Below, piece after piece: positions 24,290-35,288 of a DNA stretch of 64,000 bases. A program made the translations under genes and the position numbers. Origin of the DNA: Moringa oleifera (Eukaryota; Streptophyta; Magnoliopsida; Brassicales; Moringaceae); NCBI GenBank assembly GCA_021397835.1, contig JAJFZO010000609.1, positions 2,167,501-2,231,500 on the forward strand, written 5' to 3'. The notes beneath the pieces are model-generated. The model did not search any database and was not told the DNA's origin. It saw only the letters and a program-made list of their open reading frames with translations. Within the stretch, counting starts at the first letter, position 1. Each line of letters starts with the position of its first letter.

Positions 24290-24545
24290 TTTTTATGAAT
24301 CTTCTGCGGACTAGTCTTATGGCCGACTAGCCTCCTTTGTGGATTAGTCCTTTTTGGAAGTTAGTTATCCTTTGGCCTAGATATCTTATGGCTTATGGCA
24401 TGGGTATGTCGTGGTTTTGTGGACTACTCCTTCTGCGGACTAGTCTCTTTTATAGAGTAGTCATTTTTGCAGGATAGTCATCTCATTAGTTACCTTGTGG
24501 CCTAGATACCTTGCGGCTCATGGCTTGGGTATTTTGTAGCCTAAG
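24290..24545. repeat. imperfect ~130-bp tandem repeat in element 3' region
   Basis: Two units can be read. CTTCTGCGGACTAGTCT occurs at 24300 and again at 24430. GGCCTAGATA plus TTATGGCTTATGGC at about 24371 recurs as GGCCTAGATA plus TTGCGGCTCATGGC at about 24499. Spacing is about 130 bp in both cases. Variants of GACTAGTC occur several times between. This is a short minisatellite, of the kind common in 3' untranslated regions of Tat-lineage elements. Confidence 0.65.
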
Positions 24546-24739
24546 TCTATTGATTTTTAAATATCAAACTCCCGTGTCCGTCTATTTCATTATTATCACT
24601 GTAAAGAGTTAAGATAAAAAGTTAGAAAAATATCTTTTTGCTCATTAATTCCTTGATGGATCACAAATTTCATTGGTAATACATTCTCAAGTTTTTTGCG
24701 CTCTAGGTCCTTGGTATCTCCTTGTCCTCTAAGGTAGTT

Positions 24740-25620
24740 AGCTTGTAAATGCCTGTCCCTATCACTTTTTTCACTTGATAAAGGGCTTTCCTACTTAGGA
24801 GCAAGCTTTCTTACTGCTTCTTACAACTTTGACACACTAGCCCTTTGCATGACCAAGTCACCCTCCAAGAATGTCCCTTCTTTGATCCTTCGATTATGAT
24901 AACAAGTTATCCTCTACTAATAGGTTACAACTTTTATTTTGGCTTGTTCCCTATGTTCATCTTGTAAATCAAGTTAGCTTGTAAGTCATTGTCATTCGCT
25001 TTTTCGTTGTATGCTTGCATTTGGTGTGAGGTCATGCCCATCTCCATTTATACCACCACTTGGGTTCTAAAAGCTAGTGAGAATGGCATCTCTCCTGTGG
25101 TTGTTTGGCTCATTGTTTGATATGTTCATGAGATATTGTATAACTCTTTCATCCATCCTTTTTTATGTTATTTAGCCTCATATTGAAGGCTTGAAGTATG
25201 GTTCTACTAGTGATTTCTACTTGGCCGTTGGTTTGTGGGTGCCTCACAAGCATGAATCGTAGCCTTATTTGTAATTCCTTACAATTTGACTTGAACTTTA
25301 GTACCTTGACATTGGGTTCCATTATCAACGACAATGGTCCTTAAGATTCCAAATCTACAAATGATCATTTTTCAAGTGAAATCTCATATTTTATGGACTG
25401 TGATTGTTGGGATAGCTTCCACCTCTACCCACTTGGTAAAATAGTTAATGGCCACGACCATAAATTTCCTTTGACATAGCCATGGGAAATGGTCCGAACA
25501 AATCCATTCCTCATTAAGGAAAAGCCACAGAAAGGCCACTGTGTTGACCAATGTTGTGGGCATGTTCACCAAAAGGGCTTGTCTCTGGCACTTATCGCAT
25601 TTCTTAATATATTTTATAGC
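24740..25620 (-). pseudogene. gypsy integrase fragment
   Basis: Minus strand, in order: the zinc-finger end KKCDKCQRQA (near 25590), the core VVAINYFTKWVEVEAIPTIT (25400-25450), FGILRTIVVDNGTQ (near 25330), RHPQTNGQVE (near 25240), and the C-terminal part with LGHAKG (near 24860). Integrase joins the cDNA ends to host DNA. The second catalytic Asp (VVDNG) is present. Asp of IDYFTKW is Asn here and the first catalytic Asp context is lost. Frameshifts and stops separate the parts, so it is inactive. Confidence 0.85.
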
Positions 25621-26049
25621 GTACTTTTAAAGTTGGCCAAAAGTATCCTTACTTCAATATCTTGTATGCTAAGGATCTGGCTCCAATATGCGTTTTGCAA
25701 ATGCCCTCGTGAACTTTAGTAAACACATACTCCTGTTTGTTCAGAGTCAGACACCGAAGGAATTGCAGTGTGAAAGATCGCTTGTACAGCTTATCCCATA
25801 GGATCATAAATTTTGTAGCCTAGTCTTCAATCTTCTAGCTTTAGCTTTGTTTTGTGGGAACTCACCTTATTTTAGGAATTGATAATACGGAGTGATCCAA
25901 TCTTCCAACGTTGATACAGGCAAAACTTGTTCCTTCTCGATGCTTAGGCAGTTCAATACTTCCATCATAGCACCTTTCACATGCCTAGTGTTTAAAGCTG
26001 TCAGTTTGGATAATGCATCCACTTGCGTGTTATCTTCCCTTTGGATTTA

Positions 26050-26300
26050 TTCCATTCACCACTTGTGGAAACTTCCCAATACTTCTTTAACGTGCCCTAA
26101 ATGCTTTGCCATTCTTTTCTCCTTGGTCTCGTACTCCACCAGTACTTTAATTGGGAGTCAATTTTTATATTAATCTTACTGATATGGATTTCTTTGACTA
26201 GCCATAGTCTAGATAGAAAGGCATTGTATTCAACTTCATTATTGGATGTTAGAAAGTCCAGCTTGATTACATAATTATACTTCACTCCCTCATGACCCTT
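26050..26300 (-). pseudogene. second (archaeal-like) RNase H domain of the element
   Basis: Minus-strand translation gives YVIKLDFLTSNNEVEYNAFL, then LVKEIHISKINIKIDSQL. This matches the NNEAEYEAL and SDSQLV motifs of the extra RNase H found between the pol RNase H and integrase in Tat-lineage elements. The Asp of DSQL and the Glu of NNEVEY are kept. It lies 3' of the RT-RNase H and 5' of integrase in element orientation, as expected. Confidence 0.78.
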
Positions 26301-26639
26301 TAAGAGGATGCTAACTTTGCTTCTCGTTCAACCCATTGTTTCGTCAACCTATAGTTGTCACCCATATTCCTCATCACTTTCTTGACTTTTACTTTTCTTT
26401 TTATCAAGAATATTCATTTCTTTCTTAAGGTTCTTCTCTGAGTTCCTAAGCTCAGGTAGCGATTAATGAAAGTGCATTCTACAATGAAATCCATCAAGGC
26501 TTAGGCATTGATGGCTGTCCTGGGTCAGTAATGTATATCAAACTCTACTAGCTCAATTAACCAATTTGCCATTCTTCTTAAGGCTTTTGACCTGCTAAAA
26601 ACTTAACCAAGTTGTTGATCTGTGTTCACAATAATATGG

Positions 26640-27115
26640 TGTGCTTGAAACTATAATTGCAACTTCCTAGCCGTGATGACCAAGGCGAAGGCTACTTTTT
26701 CTAGCTTAAGGTACCTTGTCTTTGACCCTTGCAACACTTTACTGATGTAGTACACTGGCCTTTGGACTCCTTCTTCTACCCTTAATAATATAGCACTGAT
26801 TGCCTTTTCGATGATAGAAAAATACAAGTGTAACTCTTCGTGTGGCTTGGGCTTAGTCAGCAATGATGGGTTTTAGAGGTAGATTTTGAGTTGATCACAT
26901 GCTTCCTGACATGTGGGTGTCTACCAAAAAGCATTTGTCTCTTTAAGAACTCTGCAAAAGGGGAGGCATCGTTCGGTTAACTTAGACACGAAATGGTTTA
27001 AGGTTACCAACTACTGGACTTCTCTAATATTCCTTGGTGCTTCCATGTCAATAATTGCTTTGATTGTTTTTGAATTTGCCTTGATGCCCCTTTGTTTCCT
27101 CCTTTGTGTTGACTG
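26640..27115 (-). pseudogene. reverse transcriptase C-terminus and RNase H
   Basis: Read on the minus strand from 27110: KAIIDMEAPRNIREVQ and LNHFVSKLTERCLPF-like coding, which are the RT connection motifs (thumb end), with stops. Then comes RNase H: LTKPKPHEELHLYFSIIEKA, ISAILLRVEEGVQRPVYYIS and YLKLEKVAFALVITARKL (26651-26863). The active-site core of RT (YxDD box) and protease are absent, so this is a deleted pol. Confidence 0.85.
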
Positions 27116-27139
27116 GGGCTCTTCCTTTTAGTTTTATTA

Positions 27140-28160
27140 ACATACCTCGAAAGTCACTCCTTTCTTATCAACTCCTTTATCTTTTCTTTTAACTGTCAGT
27201 ACTTTTTTGTATCATGCCAATGGCCTCAGTAGAAGTGGTAGTATTTGTTACGGTTTCTTTTTGCGTTCAAATGAATCCGCTTTGGCAATTTCTCTTGGGG
27301 ATCATTTTCTATTTGCATGAGGATATTCCTCCTTACGGCAAAGTGAGGGTTGCACCTTCGTTCATCATTATTACCTCTTTGATTTCCTTGTTGACTTCTT
27401 TCTCGAGGATCTTTGTCTCTTTCTTTTTTTCTACCTTCTCCATCCTTTCGAGGAGAACCAATGGCATTCTTCATCTCTCCTATCTTAGCTTTTGCAACAT
27501 CTAGCACATGTTACTAGACCTCAACCTTTCTCTTGTTTTCCTCATCTTCATTGATATAATTTTTTGCTTGCAAGAGCAATTCTTCTAGGTTCTTTGGCGT
27601 TGTTTTGCTAAGTATATTGTGGAAGGTTCCTGCAAGGATTTCCTTTTGATGACTAAAACCACTACTAATTAATCCACGGCCTTTACTTCTAAGGTGGTTG
27701 CAGTGAACCTCTTCATGTAATCTCGTAGTAGTTTTCTTGGTTGCTGTCTAACTCGAAATAGACTGACTATTTCTTGTTTCTTGACCATACTACTCATGAA
27801 GCATCATAAGAATAGTTGTCTAATCAAACGAGTTAATAGAATTGAGAGGGAGAAAGTTATACCATCGTCTAGTTGCCTTTACCAACAAAACTAGGAATGC
27901 TTTAAATTTCATGGCTTTGACAACCCTTAAAGGTTTTCCATTATCACAAACTGTTCAATGTGGTCTTGTGAATCTGTTAGACCATTAAAATTATCTATTT
28001 GAAGCGAATTGAATTTAGATGGCATAGGTTCGACAAGATTCTTTACTGCCAACAGGCATCCTGTCGCCTGCTGGAATTTTGTATCGTGAATGTTATTTCT
28101 TTGCTTCTGGGTGTTCATGACAAATTGCACTTGCTTTTTTAGTTCATTCATCTCTTCCTC
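27140..28160 (-). pseudogene. gag copy B of the gypsy element
   Basis: Minus strand: MPSKFNSLQIDNFNGLTDSQ and DHIEQFVIMENL near 27930-28030 match the start of a gypsy gag capsid (the 'LDNYDGTxDPxDHL' type). The 27350-27900 part covers the rest of the capsid. A C-terminal GHWHDTKKY plus QLKEKIKELIRKE (27140-27230) is the nucleocapsid-like end, in which the Cys of the zinc motif is not kept. Stops and shifts interrupt it. It is paralogous to copy A at 29790-30460. Confidence 0.75.
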
Positions 28161-29789
28161 TCTTGGGTGTTAAGATGTATAAAAGCATTCGTCTTTCACT
28201 TTTTTCCTTTCATAAGTTTGGTGGTCTTTTCTTCCTTGTCCCCATCTTCTACCTCGTAATGGTTTTGCATTACTTCATCAATTGCTTCATGTGGTATCTA
28301 AGCAAGGGGATTGTTAGACCTACAATTGAGGGTAATGTTGTCCTCCTTGTGATACTTGTTGATGCAAAAATATGTTCAGTATGTCAGCTATTTGGTCCAT
28401 ATGTTGGCTCAAGGCTGCCAATGTGTCTGTTTGAGGAAGTATTTAGAGGTTAGAAGGACCTATAGGTGGAAAAGTTGGGATAACGGGGATATAGGCATAT
28501 GATGATATCATAAGTGTTGATAAGGTAGCTCAAGGAAACGTTCCTACAAAGGTCACCATAGGTAGGGAAGCACTTGAGAAAATGTGCCAACATAAGAAAT
28601 TGTTGTCATTACGGGCTACATGCAGTGGATGCAATGCCATGGTGATTGTGGCCATGAGTAGCAGAAGAGAGGATATCGTGGTTCGTTGCATCACGATTGG
28701 TAGCAAGATGAGATAACTAACTTGTGCAATCTGTAAGTTAGTTAAGGAGAGATTGAGGTCTTGGTTATCAACCACTTGGCTGGATGATCACATAGTAGGA
28801 GGCATGTTTGATCGGAGTACTAGTAATAATCAGTAAAAGGTAATGGCTTTTTGTCACAGATTCCTATAGTCAATGCCAAATAATATTACTAAAAAATGTC
28901 CAACAGCCTACTATTGACACATGGAGATAAAATCTCCAAATGGGTTTAAAATATAAAGGTTTCGGTGAGAATCTACAAAATAAAGACACAATCAAATTAT
29001 CACCAAGTGACCAGGGTATCCTCTGACGATTAAGTCAGTTCTCCATCGAAATAAAGTTTTAACTAATGAAAAAGGAATATGATTCAATCCTTTAAAACAT
29101 ACTTGTAAACTTATTAATATACTTATTCAGAAGGTATTCCTGATATTAGGTCGCGAATATGGCTTATCCTCACGTTAGTAAAAGAAACGTCGACTTACTT
29201 GCAAGTTGTTTTCTCATTGTCTTTTTGGCTGTTAGCCTTCAGGTGTGGTAACTTTAATAGACTCTGTTTTTAACATTCTGACTCCTATAGCATATCTCTT
29301 TCCACTCTATTTGATATTCTTCCTGATCTTTTAGTTTTATAATTTGACATGACTTTTAAAAACATGTGCCCAAATCAAGTCAGATGAATCATAAGTTTTT
29401 CAAAACTGAATCAAATTTGTCTTCATCATTAAGAGAAACTTATAAACTTCTTAGGATCAACTTTGCAAACATATCAGGAAGGTTTTTTTTTAGTGAAAAT
29501 CTTCGTCGTGTTTACTTAGTTGTTATATCATGAATGAATTGAATTTAACAAATGTGTTTAATCCTTTATGAAATACTTGGTTTTTAATAAGATGAAAAGT
29601 ATCGTGATTGTTAATCTTGAATTGTAATCTGTTAAGATCTTGTTCATAACTAAAACTCAATTTTATATAAAATTCCAAAACATTAGCAGTTTAGTTTTTA
29701 AAAAATTATTTTTGCTAAAAATGATAGTAGCAACAACATTTTAATTAGGATCATATGAGAAAGCACGATGACGTCTTCAAAACACTATC
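28161..29789. other. sequence between the two gag copies, unassigned
   Basis: The first ~300 bp may be gag N-terminal coding (minus-strand RTTLPSIVGLTIPLLRYHMK-like). The rest is AT-rich with no recognisable domain. It could hold an LTR or leader, but I found no terminal TG...CA pair with a matching partner. Confidence 0.4.
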
Positions 29790-30460
29790 ACGAAGGGTGT
29801 ACCTTCGTACTTTATTATTACTACTTCGATTTCCTTATGGGCTCCTCTCTCATGGATCTTTGTCTTTTTCTTTTTTCTACCTTCTCCATCCTTCCGAGGA
29901 GAAACAAGGGCATTCTTCATCTTTTCTACCTTGGCTTTTATAGTATCTAGCATTTGTTGCTAGATCTTAACCTTTCTCTTGTTTTCTTCCTCTTCATTGA
30001 TGTACTTTTTGCTTTCAAGAGCAATTCTATTAAGTTCTTTGGCATCCTTTTGCTAAGTGTATTATGGAAGGTTTCTGCTAGGATTCCCTCCTTGATGGCT
30101 GTGACCATTACTGATTGATCCAAGGCCTTTACCTTTAATGTGATGACGGTGAACCTTTTCATATAGTCTCGTAGTAGTTCTCGTGGTTGCTATCTAACCT
30201 AAAACAGACTAACTATTTCTTGTTTCTTGACCATGCTACTTGCGAATCATCATAGGAATAGTTGTCTAATGGAATCACATGAGTTAATAGAATCGAGAGG
30301 GAGAGAGTCATACCATCATTTAGCTGCCTTCACCAACAAGATCGGGAATGCTTTACATTTCATGGCTCCAAAAACCCTTGAAGGTTTGCCATTATCACAA
30401 ATTGTTCAATGGGGTCTTGTGGATCTGTCAAACCGTTAAAATTATCTATTTGAAGCAACG
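29790..30460 (-). pseudogene. gag copy A of the gypsy element
   Basis: Minus-strand MKRFTVITLKVKALDQSVMV, then FHNTLSKRMPKNLIELLLKA (29947-30162) matches the gag capsid end. It aligns collinearly at the DNA level with 27343-28010. Shared words include TTTCTACCTTCTCCATCCTT, TTCTTGTTTCTTGACCAT and AAATTATCTATTTGAAGC, with about one change in six to eight bases. Similarity stops at 30458 where copy B runs on into more gag. Confidence 0.75.
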
Positions 30461-30470
30461 CTTGCTACCT

Positions 30471-31130
30471 ACTGTACTGGACCTTTGACTAGGCATTCTA
30501 CCCTTGTTGAATCGGAACCAACCACCACTGCTTTACGCTCGAACAGTTGAGTGGCCATCGGCCAGCAACTTTCGTACACAGATATAGATTCATTCTTCGT
30601 ACCTAGTCCAACCTCACAACCCTTGTTGGGTTGGTCAGAAGTCAGTCTTGTCTGTTAAGATGGAATTGGACAAAGAAAAGAGAGTGCTCGACCGGAACAA
30701 CGACCAACAATACCGTAATTACATAGATAACTGCTCTTCCTTTTCTCTGTCTTTTAGGCGAACCCTATGGTGGCTGAAAATTATATGATTCTGCCATACT
30801 ATTTTCTTAATTCATTCCACGTGGAAAACCGTCTAGCTAGGGAACTCTTCATCAGATGATTTCTCATATGATTATTTTCGTGAATTCAATGTAGAAGAAA
30901 TTCGTCTTGCCTCCCTTTATTAAGTACTGGGCTAAGGCGGACCACTCCTTTTATCTAGGTATCCCAGTCTCCTAGTCTCGTCCCTTGTTAATGCAACCCA
31001 CAAAGCGGTAACTAAAATAAGGAAGAGCTATTAGCTTGTCGGCGTAACGAAAGAACTATCGGATGGTATGCATGCCTTTGAAAGCGAAGAATATCGTCAC
31101 TCATGGCCCTCTATGTTGTAAGTGGTAAAG
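30471..31130. other. unassigned, less AT-rich DNA
   Basis: About 660 bp that match neither the gag copies nor plastid genes I know. Composition is visibly richer in G/C than the surroundings. It holds no long open frame and ends abruptly where rpoA begins at 31131. It might be mitochondrial or ordinary nuclear DNA. Confidence 0.5.
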
Positions 31131-31670
31131 GGACAAAAATCGAGGATATGGTATAAAAACGCCAAACAACTTTCAAGACGGAAGTTATCCTATAGATGCT
31201 GTATTCATGCCTGTCCAGAAATGCGAATCATAGTATTCATTCTTATAGGACTGGGAATGAAAAACAAGAGATACTTTTTCTAGAAATATGGACAAATAGA
31301 AGTTTATCTCCTAAAGAAGCACTTCATGAAGCCTCCCGAAATTTGATTAATTTATTTCTTCCTTTTCTACATGCAAAAAAAAGAAATATTCTATTTAAAG
31401 AACAATCAGTACAAGGTTACTTTACCTTTTTTTTTTTTTCCTTTTCATGATAGATTGGCTAAACTAAGAAAAAAGAAAAAAGAAATAGCATTTCAATATA
31501 TTTTTATTGACCAATCAGAATTGCCTCCCAGAATCTATAATTTTGTCAAAAAATTCAATATACATACATTATTGGACCTTTTAAATAAGAGTCAAAAAGA
31601 CCTTATGAAAATTGAAGATTTTCGTATGGAAGATGTAAAACAAATATTAAGCATTCTAGAAAAGAAATAG
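31131..31670 (+). pseudogene. rpoA: rpoA 3' fragment (plastid RNA polymerase alpha)
   Basis: The last 540 bp of about 1 kb. Frames give [20 protein letters not shown], then after a one-base shift [20 protein letters not shown] and [17 protein letters not shown]. After another shift at the T run 31426-31440 come [20 protein letters not shown] and the C-terminal helix domain [20 protein letters not shown] to LSILEKK-stop. The alpha C-terminal domain contacts promoter DNA and activators. The alpha dimerisation region is missing. It faces petD tail to tail, as in plastids. Confidence 0.9.
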
Positions 31671-31920
31671 AAAAAGCATTTCGAAATGAATTTACCAAAA
31701 AATATGTTTTAAATTTAAATCCGTTGGATTTATTTTATCTTTTCGTTATTTTTTAAATAACAAAAAAAAAAGATGAAATGAGTTGTGAACCTTCAGCACA
31801 ATCCATATATTCTATTCGAACCTAAATTTAATTGAATAGATATATCTAGGGAGAATTCGCTTTGAAGTGACTACTCCCTAGTTACCCCCATCGTCTTATT
31901 TTACAATTCAATCAATTTAA

Positions 31921-33142
31921 TTAAAAAAGACCTAAACTTAGAGATTTATCAATCGGTAATGTTGCTCCAATACCCAACCACAGGCCATCCTCATGCTAAT
32001 CAAAAAAACGGTTGTCACTATTGGACGACGAAATGGATTTTGGAATTTATTAATATTTTCCAAAAAAGGTACTGTTAATAATCCCACAGATACTGAAACC
32101 ATTAAAAGAACACCCAATAACTTGTTGGGTACTATACAAAGTTTTTGAAATATGGGAAAGAAATACCATTCAGGTAATATTTCCAAAGGAGTTGCAAATG
32201 GATCCGTGGGTTCACCAATCATTGATGGTTCTAAAACCACTAAGTCTACGTTACAAGCAATAGTATCGAGAATTACTACTGAAAAAATATATAAAAGATC
32301 ATTGGGCCATGCGGAGTTCCCTATAATAATTATAACCCATACCTTTTGCTAATTTAGCTCTTAATACAAGATCATTCAAGTTAGTTTTTTTTTGTTATTA
32401 CAATAGGTGAATTCTTATAGATCCATCCCCCAAAGGAATTGGATATGATAATTTTTCATCATTCGGCTCAAGCAAGAATCAACCAAACTAAATGAATAAT
32501 ATAAAATAAATCTATATGTTATAAAATCTATATGTTATCCACACATATATGAATGATTCCATATGTAAGAAAAAATTTACCCGATTCTTTTTTAAGTTGT
32601 TGTTGCAACTATCCATTGCGAGGAATTCAATTCTTAAAATGCTCAATACCCAAGTTAGCTTACAAAGTTGATCATGATTAAGTGCTTTCTGGGTTATCTT
32701 AGACCTTGCGATTCGCTTTTAATCTCCAAAATATATCGAAGTTTTTCACATACAAAGGGTTTACTTGTTACTAATATAGTCTAGCCTCTACTCTTCTTTA
32801 GATCCCTTATTTCACTCTGATAGTATCATAGATCTGGTTGATGCAAAGGAAATGAATACATTTACAACTATTAATGATTATATTAAGTAAGTAAAAAATA
32901 GCTAAAAACATAATCTGAATTATGCCACATCACTTATTCTACTGGATCATATGGAATCTATTAATACACAACATCTCGGGTCTGATCATAGAAAAGATTC
33001 TCTTCAAGCGAACTAACCTATCCTCAGTATGAGGCTTACACGGTGGTTGGAACAAAGACACATTTGGTTGTGAATTCCAATGTAGCAGATAAAGGCATAT
33101 TTCTGCATGGCCCAATCAATAATTCAAGTTATACACTCCCAT
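31921..33142 (-). pseudogene. petD: petD pseudogene with intron (cytochrome b6f subunit IV)
   Basis: Exon 1 is the 8-nt ATGGGAGT at 33135-33142. The group II intron runs 32397-33134, starting GTATAACTTG, with a domain V hairpin at 32434-32469. Exon 2 (31921-32396) is 476 bp against a usual 475. It reads [82 protein letters not shown] and, after a shift, [18 protein letters not shown]. Subunit IV forms the quinol-oxidising half of cytochrome b6f with cytochrome b6; the PEWY motif is kept. A frameshift and a stop after PHGPMI-like coding near 32310 break it. Confidence 0.92.
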
Positions 33143-33345
33143 AATCCATTTTCTCTTCATAGAATTCCCTTCAATTATTCATGTCAAATAAATAATACTG
33201 TGGAGTTGAAGGGAAATATCCAAATACATGTCTTATTTTTTTCTAATAATCCATATTTTTGGCAATGAAAAATTATTCTTTCTTCCCCCAGTAATAAGAT
33301 AAATAATTGATTACAAATATCTATGATCTATTTTCTCTATAAAGG
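33143..33345 (-). other. petB-petD spacer
   Basis: Spacer upstream of petD, reading away from exon 1. It is repeated on the plus strand at 51072-51267 (shared words such as CCTTCAACTCCACAGTATTA). Identity to the plastid spacer ends about 33340, where the rps12 intron region begins. Confidence 0.7.
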
Positions 33346-33346
33346 A

Positions 33347-34439
33347 CTGAAAATACCTTGCTTTAAGATTTCACATAGTGCTTTTAATCGAAAAATCAAT
33401 CTGATTTAATTTATTTCGTACCTTTCGCTCAATGAGAAAATGGGTCTATAAGATCAAACCTATGGGACTTAAGAAAGGAATGATGGAAGGGAATAAAAAA
33501 AGGGAGTGGAAGAAGGGAGGAGATTCTCGAACAAGGAAAAGGACCCAATGACTTTTAAAAAATTGAACAAGGAACCGTATGAAGTGAAAATCTCAGGTAC
33601 GGTTCTGTAGAGTGGCAATAACGGTGAATTATCTGTCAACTTTTCCACTATCACCCCCAAAAAACCAAACTCTCCCTTACGTAAAGTTGCCAAAGTACGA
33701 TTAACCTCTGGATTTGAAATCACTGCTTATATACCTAGTATTGGCCATAATTCACAAGAATATTCTGTAGTCTTAGTAAGAGGAGGAAGGGTTAAGGATT
33801 TACCCTGTGTGAGATATCACATTGTTCGAGGAACCCTAGATGCTATCGAAGTAAAGGATCGTCAACAAGGGCGTTCTAGTGCGTTGTAGATTCTTATCCA
33901 AGACTTGTATCATTTGATGATGCCATGTGAATCGCTAGAAACATATGAAGTGTATGGCTAACCTAATAACGAAAGTTTCGTAAGGGGACTAGAGCAGGCT
34001 ACCATGAGACAAAAGATCTTTTTTCTAAAGAGATTCTATTTGAAACTATTATATGTCCAAGGTCTAATATTGAAATAATTTTAGAGGTTTCCCTGACTTT
34101 GTCCGTGTCAATAAACGATTCAAAATACCTAGACTTTTTTAGAACAGGTCTGAGTCAAATAGCAATGATTCGAAACACTTCTTTTTACATTATTTCGAAA
34201 ACCCAAGGACTCAATCGTATGGATATGTAAAATACAAGATTTCCAATCCTAGCAGGAAAATGAGGGAAACAGATACTCAATTTAAAGTGAGTAAATAGAA
34301 TTTCATACTCGATCTCATATATACATATAGAATTCTATGGAAAGCTGTATTTAATGAAAGTCGTATATACAGTTTAGAGGGAGATCTTTCATATCATTCG
34401 AGATCAACCCTACAATATGGGGTCAAAAAGCCAAAATAA
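33347..34439 (+). pseudogene. rps12: rps12 3' exons with introns (ribosomal protein S12), exons open
   Basis: Trans-spliced plastid gene. The 3' half of the trans intron precedes exon 2, with domain V at 33571-33606 (GAACCGTATGAAG ... GGTACGGTTCT). Exon 2 is 33647-33878, exactly 232 bp, and open: [38 protein letters not shown], then KDRQQGRS. The cis intron (33879-34413, GTGCG start) is followed by exon 3 of 26 bp at 34414-34439 (KYGVKKPK-stop). uS12 sits in the decoding centre; PKKPNS and the later conserved block are intact. Exon 1 is not in the window, so no full product is possible from here. Confidence 0.93.
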
Positions 34440-34492
34440 ATGATTTTAGCCCTCATAAAAAGAAAACTAATTCTTGAACCCCTTTCATGCTC

Positions 34493-34965
34493 ATGTCATA
34501 TCGAGGTACTGCAGAAGAAAAAACTACATAATCCAATCCAACTTATTGTAATCGATTAGTTAACGTGTTACTTAACCGTATTTTGAAGCACAAAAAAAAA
34601 AAAAATCATTGGCTTATCAAATTATCTATCGAGCCTTGAAAAAGATTCAACAAAAGACAGAATCAAATCTACTATCTATTTTATGTCAAGCAATATGTGG
34701 AGTAACTCTCAATATAGCAGTAAAAGCAAGACGTGTAGGCAGATCAACTCATCAAGTTCCCATCGAAATAGGATCCATATAAGGAAAAGCGCTTGCCATT
34801 CATTGGTTATTAGGGACATCCCGAAAATGTTCGAGTTTAAATATGGCTTTTAAATTAAGTTTTGAATTAGTAGATGTTGCCAAAGGGAGTGGAGATGCCA
34901 TATGCAAAAAGGAAGAGACTCATAAAATGGCAGAGGCAAATAGAGCTTTTGCACGTTTTCATTAA
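34493..34965 (+). pseudogene. rps7: rps7 pseudogene (ribosomal protein S7)
   Basis: Follows rps12 as in the inverted repeat. Starts MSYRGTAEEKTT, then TAA (near 34532). A poly-A expansion at 34592-34604 (13 A instead of about 7) gives about 5 extra bases and shifts the frame; total length is 473 against 468 bp. Downstream blocks are [51 protein letters not shown] and [21 protein letters not shown]. uS7 organises the head of the small ribosomal subunit. Several changes are Arg codons to His, Cys or stop (C to T). Confidence 0.92.
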
Positions 34966-35288
34966 TCCATGAATAGGATCTATATAGACACATAGATCCA
35001 TGGATCCATACATCTCAATCGGAAAAGAATCAATAGAAAAAGAAAAAATCGAAATTGATCGATTTATTTCTCGAAAAAAACGAAAAGGAAACAAAAGATG
35101 AAACATAAATCATGGATCAACTAAGCCCTCTCGGGGAATTACTTAAGAATAAGAAAGAGGAATCTTATGTAAATACCATGGAATAAGGTTTGATCTTATT
35201 CATGGGGATTCCGTAAATATTCCATTCCAAAAATAGAAAGTTTGCAACAATTGGGATTTTTTTAAAGATTGGATGCAGTTACTAATTC

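Larger units (their letters stand above)
21736..30470 (-). mobile_element. decayed Ty3/gypsy LTR retrotransposon remnants, Tat-like
   Basis: Minus-strand fragments in the order gag, RT end, RNase H, a second RNase H, integrase identify a Ty3/gypsy element. The second, archaeal-like RNase H between pol RNase H and integrase is typical of the plant Tat lineage (Ogre, Retand and relatives). Protease and most of RT are missing: gag joins the RT C-terminus near 27115-27140. A second gag copy at 29790-30460 implies a duplication or a second element. I could not find matching LTRs or a primer-binding site by eye. Non-native plastid DNA lies on the two sides, so this is not a simple insertion into one plastid block. 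Confidence 0.8.

Noticed and set aside
24290..24545. Possible CRISPR-like repeats
   Set aside because: Only two imperfect long units, no regular spacers, eukaryotic retroelement context.
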